Source of the DNA: Neelides folsomi
Taxonomy: Eukaryota > Arthropoda > Collembola > Neelipleona > Neelidae
Direction of reading: 5' to 3'
Length of the DNA stretch: 64,000 nt
NCBI GenBank assembly: GCA_034687125.1
Contig: JAQGBZ010000030.1
Span: 248,001 to 312,000, forward strand
A program made the position numbers and the translations under genes. Under the pieces are notes generated by a model, which was not told the DNA's origin, did not search any database, and worked only from the letters and a program-made list of their open reading frames with translations. Shown here piece by piece: positions 41,301 through 53,074 of this stretch (position 1 is its first letter; each line of letters opens with the position of its first letter).

Positions 41301-44300
41301 TAATCGCAAGTTTAGCATTAGATGTTAGAGGAAAAAGGGAAAAACAACTCTAATTTAATTTACAATGAGGGCAGAAATAAAAGGGATGGGTAAGGTCCAT
41401 ATAAAATCGTTTGATCCTATTTTTTATAAGATTTGTTTTAAGCGTCTCATAATGAATTTAAGAGGGAGATGGAAGAGGGTTCAATGTAGCCGAATAAAGG
41501 ATGAAAAACTCATGAGAGTTTTATATTATTATCCCAAGCGGAGGTTGAAGAGGGAAGTCAGTGACCAGAACACTTCCGATCCGATTCGACCATCAAGCAA
41601 GAGAACCCCAACTCACCGAAAAATCCGGGTCTTAAATCTAAAAATCCGATCCTTTAACCAACCAACGTCTCATTGACTCTCCAATGCAACACTCACAGTA
41701 CACCAGACGAATCCATATGAGAATCACAAGTTGTGATTCACAACATGGAAATGGAAAGATTCAAAGACGAAAAAAGCTCTCTTTAAAAAAAGAGTTCGGC
41801 TCGGTTCATAATCCTTTCAAATTCTTTTAGGGAAGAATCATTAATTTTATTAGCCATTTATTCATACCCAAAAGAACAGTATTAACAATGATGATTTTTT
41901 TTCAAGCGAAATAAAAAGGCAATGAATATGAAATTGGATTAAAAGAACTATTTTCTTCCTTATCATTCCTTCATCCAAATGATCATTGATCATCTTTAAG
42001 GTCTAAATATGAATTTAAAATAGAGCGATTTCCCATACAGTATGTGCCATACTTCATCTGCCAAATGAGTCTAAAAACCATTCAATCCTCATTTCATCCT
42101 CGTGATGATGATGACATTTACATTTATTATTAAGCTACTTCCATACAGCTCCCCTTTTCAAGAGTTATATGAAAATGAACTGAATTAAAACGAAGGCTTT
42201 TTCGTCCCCCTCATTCAAACCGTAAAGAGCCGATTGAGAGGCTAATGAAGTGTTGAGGGCTGAATGGGTCTGAGCATCATTCATTTGTCACCCTTGGTTC
42301 TGTCATGAGGACGTATTTACAAGACAACCTACTCACTTCCCCAATGTATTATTTCAATTCCAAAGGACCGAGATTTGGACTATTGAAATTCAATGGGGCT
42401 TTAAGGAGCCGGAGAAAGAAGGAATATTTTTTCGACGACTCATCCACCCTAATGAAAATGTAATTGACTTCTCTTTCTATCCGGCTTCAGTTTAGAGAGA
42501 TGGAATAATATTAAATCTCTCTTTCGGCTATGTCTACCACCACCTTAATAATCTCCCTTATAAACTTTTATGATTTTCATACAGATCAGCCCTATTGTCA
42601 AACTCGCATTTATAGATCCTTTAATCGGTATATATTGTAGTTATGTACAGATATGTACAGTAGTTGTATGGAAAGTATAGGGTGGGGGATAAAAGGAAGA
42701 ATTCGTTTTCAAATAGGGAAAACGGAAAATTAATGAGGAGATCTGAGGATATTAAAAGCCTAACTGCTCCTGCGGGCATTAGACAGCATCAAATGCCCTT
42801 CTTAACAATAGTCCTGGCGACACTCATCTTAAGATCCCCTCAATAGACAAGCTGAGTGAAGATATTATGGGTGGATGGAGAGATAATGGGAGAGGAGATG
42901 ATATTAATGCGTGATGATGAGGACAGAAGTAAATCCCATATAATCATCATTAATAAACTCCCTTCGGAAGAGGGAAGGAAATTATCTTATTGTCCTATTT
43001 CATTCCACTTCATGCCTCCTTTCCCTATTATTTATATTCATCTTCATCGGTCATCCAAGTGATTCTAAATATGGAAGAGTCTTCGTATTACTTCCACATT
43101 AGTACAACTTGGGTTTAAGTAGTCAATGTTGTATGGAATATCTTTTTTTTCATTCTTACATTTAGATAGGATAATAATATACATATGGAAAGAGAAAAAT
43201 CTTAATCTTTTCTTCTTTTCCTCTTGGGCAAAGAAGTGCTTCAAGACGAGTGTCTTGGAGGAGGAGACGGACGGGTGAAATGCACCGATTATAAAATGGT
43301 TAGCAGTTTGGGATGATTAATGAGCCTCTCTCTTCTCCTCCCCATCTTCAATTAATGACCAATTTCCATATCAAAATCCCATTGGAGCTTCATCTAAAAG
43401 TAATTGTTCAATTTAGGAAATCATTCTTCAACTTGTGAATTTATTAAATAATTAGCTGGCTCCAAGACTTGGGTCCTTTATAAATATTATTAGGATTCTT
43501 GATTCACTCGGTCGAATAAATATTACGGCGCCATGCTTTCAAATTCTTAATCTAATGATCTCTAATAGGAAAAATTACCCATTTGAATATTTGCAAGCAA
43601 ATCATTATGTACTATAATATTACAATACAATAATACACAGATTCTTGTGATAACTTATTTCCTCATTAAATTAATGAATAATTGCATTTTCTTCATCGAA
43701 TAAAAAGTAATTTTATAAATTTTCATATAGGAAGGAATGTTAAACCACTTAAAATTATTTCCTGAAGACTTAAATAAAAACCCATTAAATAAGGTTTAAA
43801 TGTAATTCTCGAGTTAATTTCCTTTCAAATACTTTCTATATCTAACAACCGTTAAAATTAAGATTAAATCGATAGATTGACAATAATTAGGAAGATTATT
43901 AAATTAATTGTTCACTAAATAAGAAATTAGTTATAATCCCAACTCCTTCTTCGTCTTTATAAGGAAAATTACACTAAAAAATTAGGCATGAAGATTCTTG
44001 TTGAAATGGCCAACAAATGAGTCCTTTTGATAAAAATCGTCAATTAGAGAGATGTAACTCGAAGTGTGAGAAGGAACAATGAGATGGAATAAAAATAAAA
44101 ATAGAATAAAATGAAAAGAGTTAATAACACTTTAGAGAAAGAAGGTTCTTCTTCCTAATTAAATCCTTTTGATAAGCCCAACTATCTTGTTTTTCTGTCA
44201 TCATCATCAGAAGTGGGACAAAGGGGAGAGACAAAGAATGGCAATCACTGGAAATTCTATCCACCGGACTCGCTTATTATTTCCCACCTTCGTCATTCTC

Positions 44301-45529
44301 ATCCCTCACATGTATTTAAGAAGTTCCTCTTTTATTATCTCCGGCTTTTGCTACCGACCGCCACTTCCCTCAACTTCTGACGACCAACGACTCTTAATGA
44401 AGAGATAATATCCATCCCAGAAGAGACTGGAAGAAATGAGATAAAGATAAAGGGCTTATCCGCTCTGTCGTTCCTCAAGGTGTATTTTATTTATAAGTAG
44501 CCAGGGAGTTGTTCTATTACGTCAAAGACCGCGCGGATGAAGGAGCGCCTAATCTATAAAATGTAAATTTGTATTAAATTCTATCCTTAATGCACTTCAA
44601 GTTCCAAGAAGTTCCTTTTCCCTATCGCCCTCATCATCTTCCTTATCTGCGAACAAGGACAATAAACGCCGCCATTAAAAGCATTGTTCCACGCTCCTCC
44701 TCATCCTCATTTCCCGAGACCTTAATTAACTCATCAACAACGGTTAGATAGCCTTATATTGGAACACTGGAAGGGACTCATCTTCTTTTCCCCATTAATT
44801 CACCTTGTCTTAATAATATGCAATCAAAAGTGTCAATAGGTTCTCTCCCCTTTAATTGTTATTTTTAGGATGGAATTTTAATTCCGTAATTAAACCGTCA
44901 GCTACACAACAACTCCTCATGTTTTATGACGAGAAAATATTTAAGTATATGATGATTTGGCTATATTTTAATACAAAAAAACGCATCTGTATAATAAGAA
45001 TAATTATTTCTCATGATGGAGATAATTAGTATTTAATCATTTAATTATGAAGTTTGGTATTAATTAATAATTCATTTTAATTGCCATTGCATGATGAGCT
45101 CAATATTCACAAAAAATGGCGTGCATAATATCTGATAGCAAAGTTTAAATTTTTTATGAATGGGTTTAATACTTGTTGAAACCGTAAGGTAGAACAATAA
45201 TTACAAGTTAATTAGCATCAACTTTGCAAAATCCTTATAATGTATAAGCTTATTCCTGAATTCCTTAATGTGCAATTAAAAAGCATTCAGGATTTATTCA
45301 TCCATAGCAGAATCTTCACAAAATGGGTAATTAATAGAATTAGGGCCGTGGTATGGAAATTGTTTGTGGGCACCATCAGTTTAAAATTTGACAGAGCCGT
45401 CCATTTAGTTAATGATATTAGTGAAGGGGGAATAAGTGCGGAAAGTGGTTCTCCATGTTGAGAGAGAGAATGGTGAAAAGTGATTAGAGGGGAACTCGGG
45501 AAAAAGACTAAAAAGAATCTCAACGTCTA

Positions 45530-46147
45530 TTATTCTCTTTGGATCGTCGTCGGTGGGGGGGAGAGGAGCTCAGGGGATTTTAATAGTGGAGATGAGAGAA
45601 GAATTTGGAAGACTAAAAGGACCGTCTTCTCCTCATCAGCCCCATGATGACGACGATGAAAAAACACTTGACACAATGTGAGGGAGAGAATTTTAAAAGC
45701 GAACCCATTTCGCCCTTTCTCTCTCTTTGATCTCTGGATGTAAGTGGAGTCATTAAGGAGACACTTTTCATTCCGTCGACTAACCAGCACCAGTCGGCAC
45801 TCACTCCCCGAGATTCCAAAACTTTTCCGGGGAAATTGAGTGCTTCTGCTCGTCCCCGAGTTTCCAGAAAGTCCCGAGAGAACCTCTTTGGAGTAAAACT
45901 CCATAAAGCGCCTCTTTTCCTACGATGTGACAAATTGGCCAATCTCTTGGTTAATTCGGGTGGAAATGCGACACGTCTCCGAATCCGGGCGTTTCTCCGA
46001 AACCAAAACAGATTTGACACTTTCCCTACTCCCCTTCGTTGGAGCTCCGGCCCACTTGGGAAATCACGACGGCTCCTCCCGATTCTCCCTCTTCTGCTCC
46101 TCCTGTTTCTCCAACCATCGTCAACATGCGTAAAACGGAGAGATTAA
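45530..46147. other. GC-richer island with open frames on both strands
   Basis: This block is visibly richer in G+C than its surroundings. It holds stop-free frames of over 100 codons on the minus strand (reaching 45,613) and on the plus strand (45,836-46,147). The minus frame has no ATG at its 5' end and the proteins match no family I know. Freedom from stops on both strands is expected where AT content drops. It could be a regulatory island or a promoter of an unrecognised transcript; no gene is claimed. Confidence 0.3.
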
Positions 46148-47134
46148 GTCGCAAAGCGGAAACTCTTTCACCAAACTTTCACCCAAACCAAACAATCTAT
46201 ACATTACATAAAACTCATCATTTACTAACCTTCAAACAATTGGGAAAATTATCAAATCGGAAAATTATTGACCAATAAATTGCTCATTTAACTGATGATA
46301 TCATTTTGATTTTTCATGTAAAATGCAGTTATGTGAGGAAGGCCATTATCATTTAAAAATAATTAAAAGGTTTGAAAACGAGAGATATATTGTTTATTCA
46401 GTATAAAGAGGTACATAAAATGATATTATGATATCAAGTCGCTAGAAAGAAATTGGAACTTGTATGTTTAAGAGCTAGTTAGTAAATGTTTAATAAATAT
46501 ATTAAGTATGTTATATAACATAATATAGTAAATAAAATGCTAACATGTATTATATTAAGTTAACACTAATGGTGAGTCTGATTCCCTTCATAGTAATTGG
46601 AATTAAAGTTAGGGTTAGCTGAAGACATTTTGTTCTGGGAATCTGGGAAAGGGAAAACAAATATAAATTTTAAAAACCCATGCAAGAAATAATGAGAGCT
46701 CTGTTATGGATTCCCTAATTCGACTTCATCAACTAATGTAATTGCTAATTACCTATTTTAATTTAAAAACGCTTATACGTTCAAAAAATTCTCCAAATAA
46801 GCAATAATCGTCAATATAGGAAATGGCTATGATAATTATTCTGTTTAAAATAAAATGAGCTAGAAAATTAATCAACGAATAAATATAATTTAGCTGAACT
46901 TTTAACAAAATGTGGAAGGAGAATTTTAAGTTTTAGCAATGGCTTAAAGTGTAGTAGCGTGCAGATTGATGAATAGATCAGGTGACCGATTGTGCATGAA
47001 GTGAAATGTAAAAAAAGTTCAATAAAAATCTCAGCAATATGCTACAGAACATATCATGATTTACAAAGGCTCGACACGATTATTTTTACTATACGATTAT
47101 GTAACTGTTAAGTTTCTTCATTAAAATTTTAAAT

Positions 47135-47140
47135 TTTATT
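47135..47140 (-). terminator. Possible poly(A) signal of IPO11
   Basis: AATAAA on the minus strand about 230 nt after the IPO11 stop codon. Weak call, because AT-rich DNA contains many such hexamers and AATAA-like variants lie closer to the stop. Confidence 0.25.
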
Positions 47141-47366
47141 TGTATAGCAAATTGATGTATGTTAGTTAGTTCTTTCATTAAATAAAATGCTTTTAACTAA
47201 ATGTGCATTATGAATTAATTGGAAATGAAGCGTAAATGAAGTAATGAATTCCCTAAAGTTGAAAAGATATGAAGTTTAAATGTAATATAAGAATACACTC
47301 GTACCTTTTCAATTAAAGATAAATATAACTTAAAAGTAATAACATATTATTTATGTTTGATAAAGT

Positions 47367-50300
47367 TCATTCAAGGAAGGCCTTGGCACATTGCATGGTT
47401 TCTGCATCAATTGTGCTCATAAGGTCAAGGAATTGTGTTTCCCCAACTCGAAGTCTCAAATTATTAACTTCGTTTCGGAATAAATTAACTAAATCCACAG
47501 TGTAGACAACGTCACGGGATGCAAGTCTTTTTTTCCTCAGGTCATTTTCTGTGACAATTTCTTCGTTCTCTCTTATAGTTTCAAAATCGATGACACACAA
47601 CGAACTAAAAAATAAAAGCAAAATGTTTTAAGCAAAATCTTGAAAAATTGTGAAAATTTTTAATAAACTATACATAAGTACAGATACAACGTGTTTCAGT
47701 TTCTTTATGATATTATAATCTGCATTTATAACTTACTCGACCATTTTCCCATTCAAATCAGACTTGAGAACATCATTGAGAGTTTCCGACACAGCGAGGA
47801 AAATCCCACAAATTCGGTGTAAAATAACCTAAAATGATTTAAATGAGTAATCCGAAATACTTTTAACCTAAATAATAAACTATTACCATATGTCCATTTT
47901 ATCAAAATTTAAGGAAATGATTTTAATTACCGGATCAGCTGTCGACATCAATTTGAGCAATGCAATACTAATTAGCTTTTTTCTCTCCGGTTGAACAATA
48001 TATGACGTCTTATTGCACATGACATCAACGAGCGTTGCAAGAACTTCGGATGGATCTTTTCCTTCACCAGACGCAGAAACAGCATTGAGGCCAAGTTGGA
48101 ACACCGGTTCCGATAAGAGAAGGATCCGAGAGACGACAGATAAGTAAAGAGACATCAACATAGGAGTATCCATTGCTTCATGAGCCGCCCTGAACACAAG
48201 GGAAAAAACGATCTTCATAAAATTGATAAGCTTAATGTAAAAAACACGAGGTCTCTTAATCTCTCAATTAAGAATTCCTCGGGACCCGGTAGTCATAAAT
48301 TTAATCTAATCTACTGAAAACGAAACTTCATGGCCTACTCATTAATTAAGCTTAAATGAAAGATAAATAAATAACTGACTGGAATATTTTCCCAACGATT
48401 GGTTCTATGGCCATAGGTCCTTTTGTTGGCGACGTTCGGAGAATTGTCTCAATGCTTCTTAAAATCATAGCAATTCCTTCTGCTCGTATGTCTGACATTG
48501 TGGAGTTGAGTTCGGAAGCAACGAGAACTCCAAATCTCTCAGCAAATGATTCAGGATAAAGAAGAGAGTAGCAGTTGACAAGAGAAAGTGATAATTTCAA
48601 ATGCTCCGTTGAAATGGACAGTAAAGCAATGAGGTTGTCCATTAGAGAAACAAATCCATCACTGAAAATTATCAATTTTTAATTACAATTAGTAATTTCT
48701 TAAACTTTATACAAAAATATCTTAATGTTATACAACCTCGATTCTCGATATTAAATATAATTTAAAATGTTTACTCAGGAGGATCCGTTGTGTATTCCAT
48801 TAAGGCAATCCATAAATCGAGTCCATCTTCGAGTAAATAAACGTGTTCTTGGCTCTTTAAATCTGTTGCAATTCGAACCACAGGAAATAGGAAGTCTCGA
48901 AGAGCGGAAGATTCATTACCCAATGCCTATCAAAATAAGATTCCGATAAATACAATCTTTCAAATAATTGGATATAAAAATGAAAGTGAATTTAAACAAG
49001 ATTACATGAACAAGTTGAATCGAAGTGGAAACAACAGCTGCTTTGAGCATATTGTGATCGGCTGCCCACAATAGCGGCAAATATTGCGTGAAAGAAGTAG
49101 TTTGGGCAGATGCTTTAATCGGAGCGCCCATTCTTTCAATTAAAAAGCTCATTGTGTGCAAAACTCGCATCTATTAAAGATTTTAAATTAAAATTAACGT
49201 CCAGACAATATTGTACACATAATATGCCATATTAAAATACCATATGTTATATGAAAAATAAATATTTAATGCTTATACCTTATTGTCACTTTCTCTCACA
49301 TCTTTCAAGAGATTAAAGAGAGAATGAAAAATGTCTTGCATTAACGGTAAAAATTGATCAGCGACAAAATCAAAATCATCTAAACAACTTTTTAGGGCTT
49401 GTGCTGAGCTCAATCGAACCTAAATTATTTAATAATTAAACTTATGAACTCATCGACATTACAAATAATATAATATTTTGAGGTTATTACAGAATTGGGC
49501 AAACTATAAACTCAAAATGTAAAATTTTATTTCTTACCACAACGTCATTAGAACGAAGGCCACTGAGAAGAAGCGCATAAATTGTTGGTCTTGATTCTGC
49601 ATTGACCTTCACTCCAGTCCATTGGCCAACCAACCAAGTAATTCGTCGATGAAGAATTGGCACAGGAAGTGAAAGTTCATGAATCAAAGTAGTATGGAGC
49701 CAATTGTCAAACGAAAACTAGGACCATTTTAATGTTAAATTAATGTAAAACAAATTGTATGTCATAATGAAAAAAATTGGTTTTAAAATGTTTACTTCAT
49801 CGTAAAGTTCATATGCTGTAATTCCCGTCGCATTATACAGAGCATCTTTGGCAAAAATAGTTGCTGTGTCAGTTGGGTCATTAAGCGGAGCTTGGTAATC
49901 ATTTAATAGTGCAAGCAGAACTTCAACTGATTTTCTAAATTCTTTAAACAGCGTCACAAAAAGAGTTTCTGCACTTTGCTATTAAAATTTTTAAAATTGA
50001 AATTAAAGTTTAACAACTAAGAAATATAAATCTTGAAGAACGAAACTTACTCTCAAATTATATTTCCACGTTTCACCAGATTCTTCCATCCTGAGAGCTA
50101 ATTTAATAAAATAAAATTGTCGTTAATAACTTGTATTTTCTCTAAAACTTAATGAAATATTTATATTAAAATTGCCAAATTCTTCTGGGTCATCTTTCCA
50201 ATGTTCAAGTTCCAAAGGCGTCAAAGGAAGATAGCGTGTGGCCAAGACTCTGACAAGGACGTTTAGCGTTTCGTCTGAGAAAAATTGGTCCTTAACTTTC

Positions 50301-51958
50301 GCTGCTTCAAATGTCAATGGATCCGTTTCTGGTGCAGAAGAAACTCGAATGCCAGCTAAAAGAAATTTAAAAAAGAAATTAAAACATTTAGCTAAAAATT
50401 ATAAATACAGATTCGATTCGTTTCACCATTTGTATTTGTCGATGTATGTAAACTTACTTTCTATATTTTTAGGAGCTTTGAATTCTGGACATAAAATAAT
50501 TCCTTTGAGTAAGTTGAGTGCGTATATTGAGACTCTTTCAAATGTGAGAAAACTCCCTTCATCTGAAAATCCAAAATAGGCAGCAAATTCAAGACCAGCT
50601 TGGAGAAACGGAACGAAAGATAGCGGATGAATTTCGAGAAAGTCTCCGACGATTTTCCACATTGTAATAACATGTTTTTCTAATAATTTAGAGCAATCTT
50701 GTCTGGTGCGACCTAAAAATTATAAGAATATTAAAAATTAATTTAAATTAGTAAAAACTCAATTTCAATTATTTATCTTTAAAAGGCTTTAATCATTCTT
50801 CATTTATAATTAAATATATATTTATTATCAGTACAAATTGTGTTATAAAATAGTTTCTTACGAAGTTCCAATGTTTCTTTTGCACGTCTCATTAAATTAG
50901 GCAAAAAACTAAGGATGAATGGATTCTCATGGGGATTTTTGTATCCCCGAATACAAAGAATCCTAAGGATTTTTAGGGCGAAATGAGCTCTATTGAGAGC
51001 ATCTCCAGAAATTCCTGATGAAGCCCAAGAAACAAAGAGAGAATCCCATAAATTGCAGAGATATTCGAAAATTTCTGCTGACATCGTTTGGAATATCTTT
51101 CTGTCTCCGGTCAATCGCTTTGTCGATAAAACTTTAACAACGTGGTATGTCGCAAGAAGAGCCCTAAAATTAGAAAAAATTATAAAATGACACAAATTAA
51201 GGCACAAATTACTATATAAATTGATGTAAGAGAATAAAATCCAACCTGTATTGTTTATCAGTATTAGTGTTCCTTATATTTTCCATTAGTAAAGGAAGAA
51301 GCGTATCCCATTCTCTTGGTACATCGAGTCGAGCAATTTTTCCCATCATGGCACCAATTTGAGTGCAAATTGTCAAATCTGGTTCTAAAAGGATGAGATG
51401 TTCCAGCATTTTTCGAATTTCAGCCTTTTCCCCATCATCAATAGTGCTAGAATATAAATAACATGATATAATTTTATGACCAAATCGCATAATTACATGA
51501 ATTTTTATAACAAATTCTTAAACATTATTTACTGATACATACTAGAATAATAACTCATAATTATTTGTTTTCCATTCTTCAACCAATTTAAAATTGATTT
51601 AAAAATGGAAAATATAAAATGTCCTTACTTTTGTGGAGTTTTTCGCCAATAACGCTCAATTCCATTTTTAATATAAACGACAGCCAGAAAACGAGCACTC
51701 GTTTCGAACGTGAAAGTTGATACAATTTTCTAAAGAGATGAATATTTACAAGATTAATACTTCGTCCTTATTTCGATAAAATTTTATAATTTCGTTCATA
51801 ATAATACTTACGGCTAATGCTGCATAAAATCCTCGTTGACCTTCCCAGGCTGTAAGCTGAACTTCAGCAGGCTTCATAATGTCGGGATTTTGAGATGTAG
51901 CTCTCTGGAGCGTATCGTAAAGTCCGACATCAACAACAATCACACGATCTCCCTCCAT
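47367..51958 (-). CDS. IPO11: Importin-11 (RanBP11), karyopherin-beta nuclear import receptor, 16 exons
   Basis: Carries cargo through nuclear pores under RanGTP control. Coding exons, 5' to 3': 51958-51812, 51729-51629, 51446-51246, 51163-50862, 50712-50458, 50355-50176, 50097-50051, 49978-49796, 49717-49538, 49419-49279, 49170-49006, 48926-48775, 48661-48380, 48189-47931, 47828-47737, 47604-47367. This gives about 974 aa, against 975 in human. The N-terminal importin-beta/Ran-binding region reads KPAEVQLTAWE and AVVYIKNGIERYW. Further human-like blocks are IARLDVPREW, HPLSFVPFLQAGLEF, ITWLVGQWTGVK, QYLPLLWAADHNMLK, EHVYLLEDGLDLW and QPERKK. The protein is otherwise HEAT-like helices. The exon 6 to 7 junction fits best as a GC-AG intron; the GT alternative adds nine residues. 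Divergent neighbour: RABGGTB. Confidence 0.96.
50098..50175 (-). other. Probable GC-AG intron of IPO11 (intron 6)
   Basis: The donor is TTTG/GCAATT and the acceptor AATTAG. With it, the join reads DDPEEF-ALRMEESGETW, close to human EDPEGFTVEETGGDSW, and the intron is 78 nt, within the size range of its neighbours (72-190 nt). The only nearby GT donor in the right phase that avoids a stop (at 50148) would leave a 51-nt intron and add nine residues. Confidence 0.6.
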
Positions 51959-53074
51959 TTTAAATGTTGTTCGATGATATTTGACACGTAAGTTGAGGAG
52001 TCGTCTTTGTTATGAAATCGTTCTTCCAAGTGTACAAACTTTCAAATAAGTATTCATTCTTATGAAGACATTTTATATTTTTTAAACGTTGTTCGGTGCC
52101 GGTCAGTGGATAATTCCCTTTTGACTTGACTAGTTAGTACTTACTATATCTCACACTTAAAATACTTTGAGCAGTGGATCGTATTAAAAATGTGTTTACG
52201 ACAGTTAAAGTTAAAAATAGGAGACGATTTAAAAAGATAGCTGAAATAATCCTTGGAAGATGACCTCGAAATTGGTCAAAGCCGGAAAGGAAGAACAGAG
52301 CTCTTACGTACCCTCAACTATAAATTCCGAAAAAATTATAAAATTAATGACCAATAAATATTCACTTAAACATTAATCATATAAGAATATTCAATCTATT
52401 CAATAAACTTCGTAATTAAAATATTTAAAAGTTGGTTATATAACTCCTGAATTTTAAAGTGTTTGTAAAGTACGAAATTCAATATGATTTTGATCGATAT
52501 CAAATTATCGGCAATACCTTCATGGAATGACAACTCAGTTTTCAGCTCAAATGGTTAATTGTCCACTTCTATTTCCGATTAATTTCTATTCTTTGTAATA
52601 GAAATTCCCGAAAATCGGTTCTAATGGACCAAGTTTTAAAAAACCCTGGTATTGTTCATGTAGCATGTGTGTCTTCTGGTGCGGTGGGGGTGCTATATAC
52701 TTTATATACATACGTATACGTAAAATACACAAAGACATGCATCGTACACTTTTGTAATATATATATATAATGATTTTCATCATGTTTTTGGATAGGAAAA
52801 CGAAGGAGCATGGCTTGAATATAGATAGAGGAAAATACACATGTTTGTATATGCTTCATAGGGACGGAATTCTTGTTGAGGTCTGAAGCCCTAGATGGCC
52901 CTTTTCGGACAATGTCAGTTTAGATCTATTCGGGTTCAGGCTGGGTCATCCCGATTCGATCCCTCCTTCCCTCCCTCAGTGCTTAGGGAAAGATAAACAT
53001 TTCGGGAGATAAGTCAAAGACCTCCGATTTTTCATATTTTATAATGTGAAGTAGGATAAATTAAAATTTGTTAA
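51959..53074. promoter_or_regulatory. Divergent promoter region between IPO11 and RABGGTB
   Basis: These 1.1 kb separate the two start codons, so both promoters and 5' leaders must lie here. No TATA box is obvious for either gene. A short (AT)n run sits near 52,756-52,770 and a pyrimidine-rich patch near 52,960. No coding sequence was recognised. Confidence 0.6.

Larger units (their letters stand above)
22621..47366. other. Gene desert upstream of the BarH gene (about 25 kb)
   Basis: No recognisable protein domain, RNA gene or transposon body was found. GC-richer, strand-biased blocks (roughly 22.6-25.5, 26.0-27.9, 29.4-33.6, 35.0-36.2, 36.5-39.2, 41.0-43.1, 44.1-44.8 and 45.2-46.2 kb, by eye) alternate with AT-rich ones. 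Open frames in the blocks overlap on both strands and lack family matches. It lies between a developmental homeobox gene and compact housekeeping genes whose introns are under 200 nt, so the space is unlikely to reflect uniformly loose packing. I infer BarH regulatory DNA, with unrecognised lineage-specific exons as the alternative. Confidence 0.55.
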
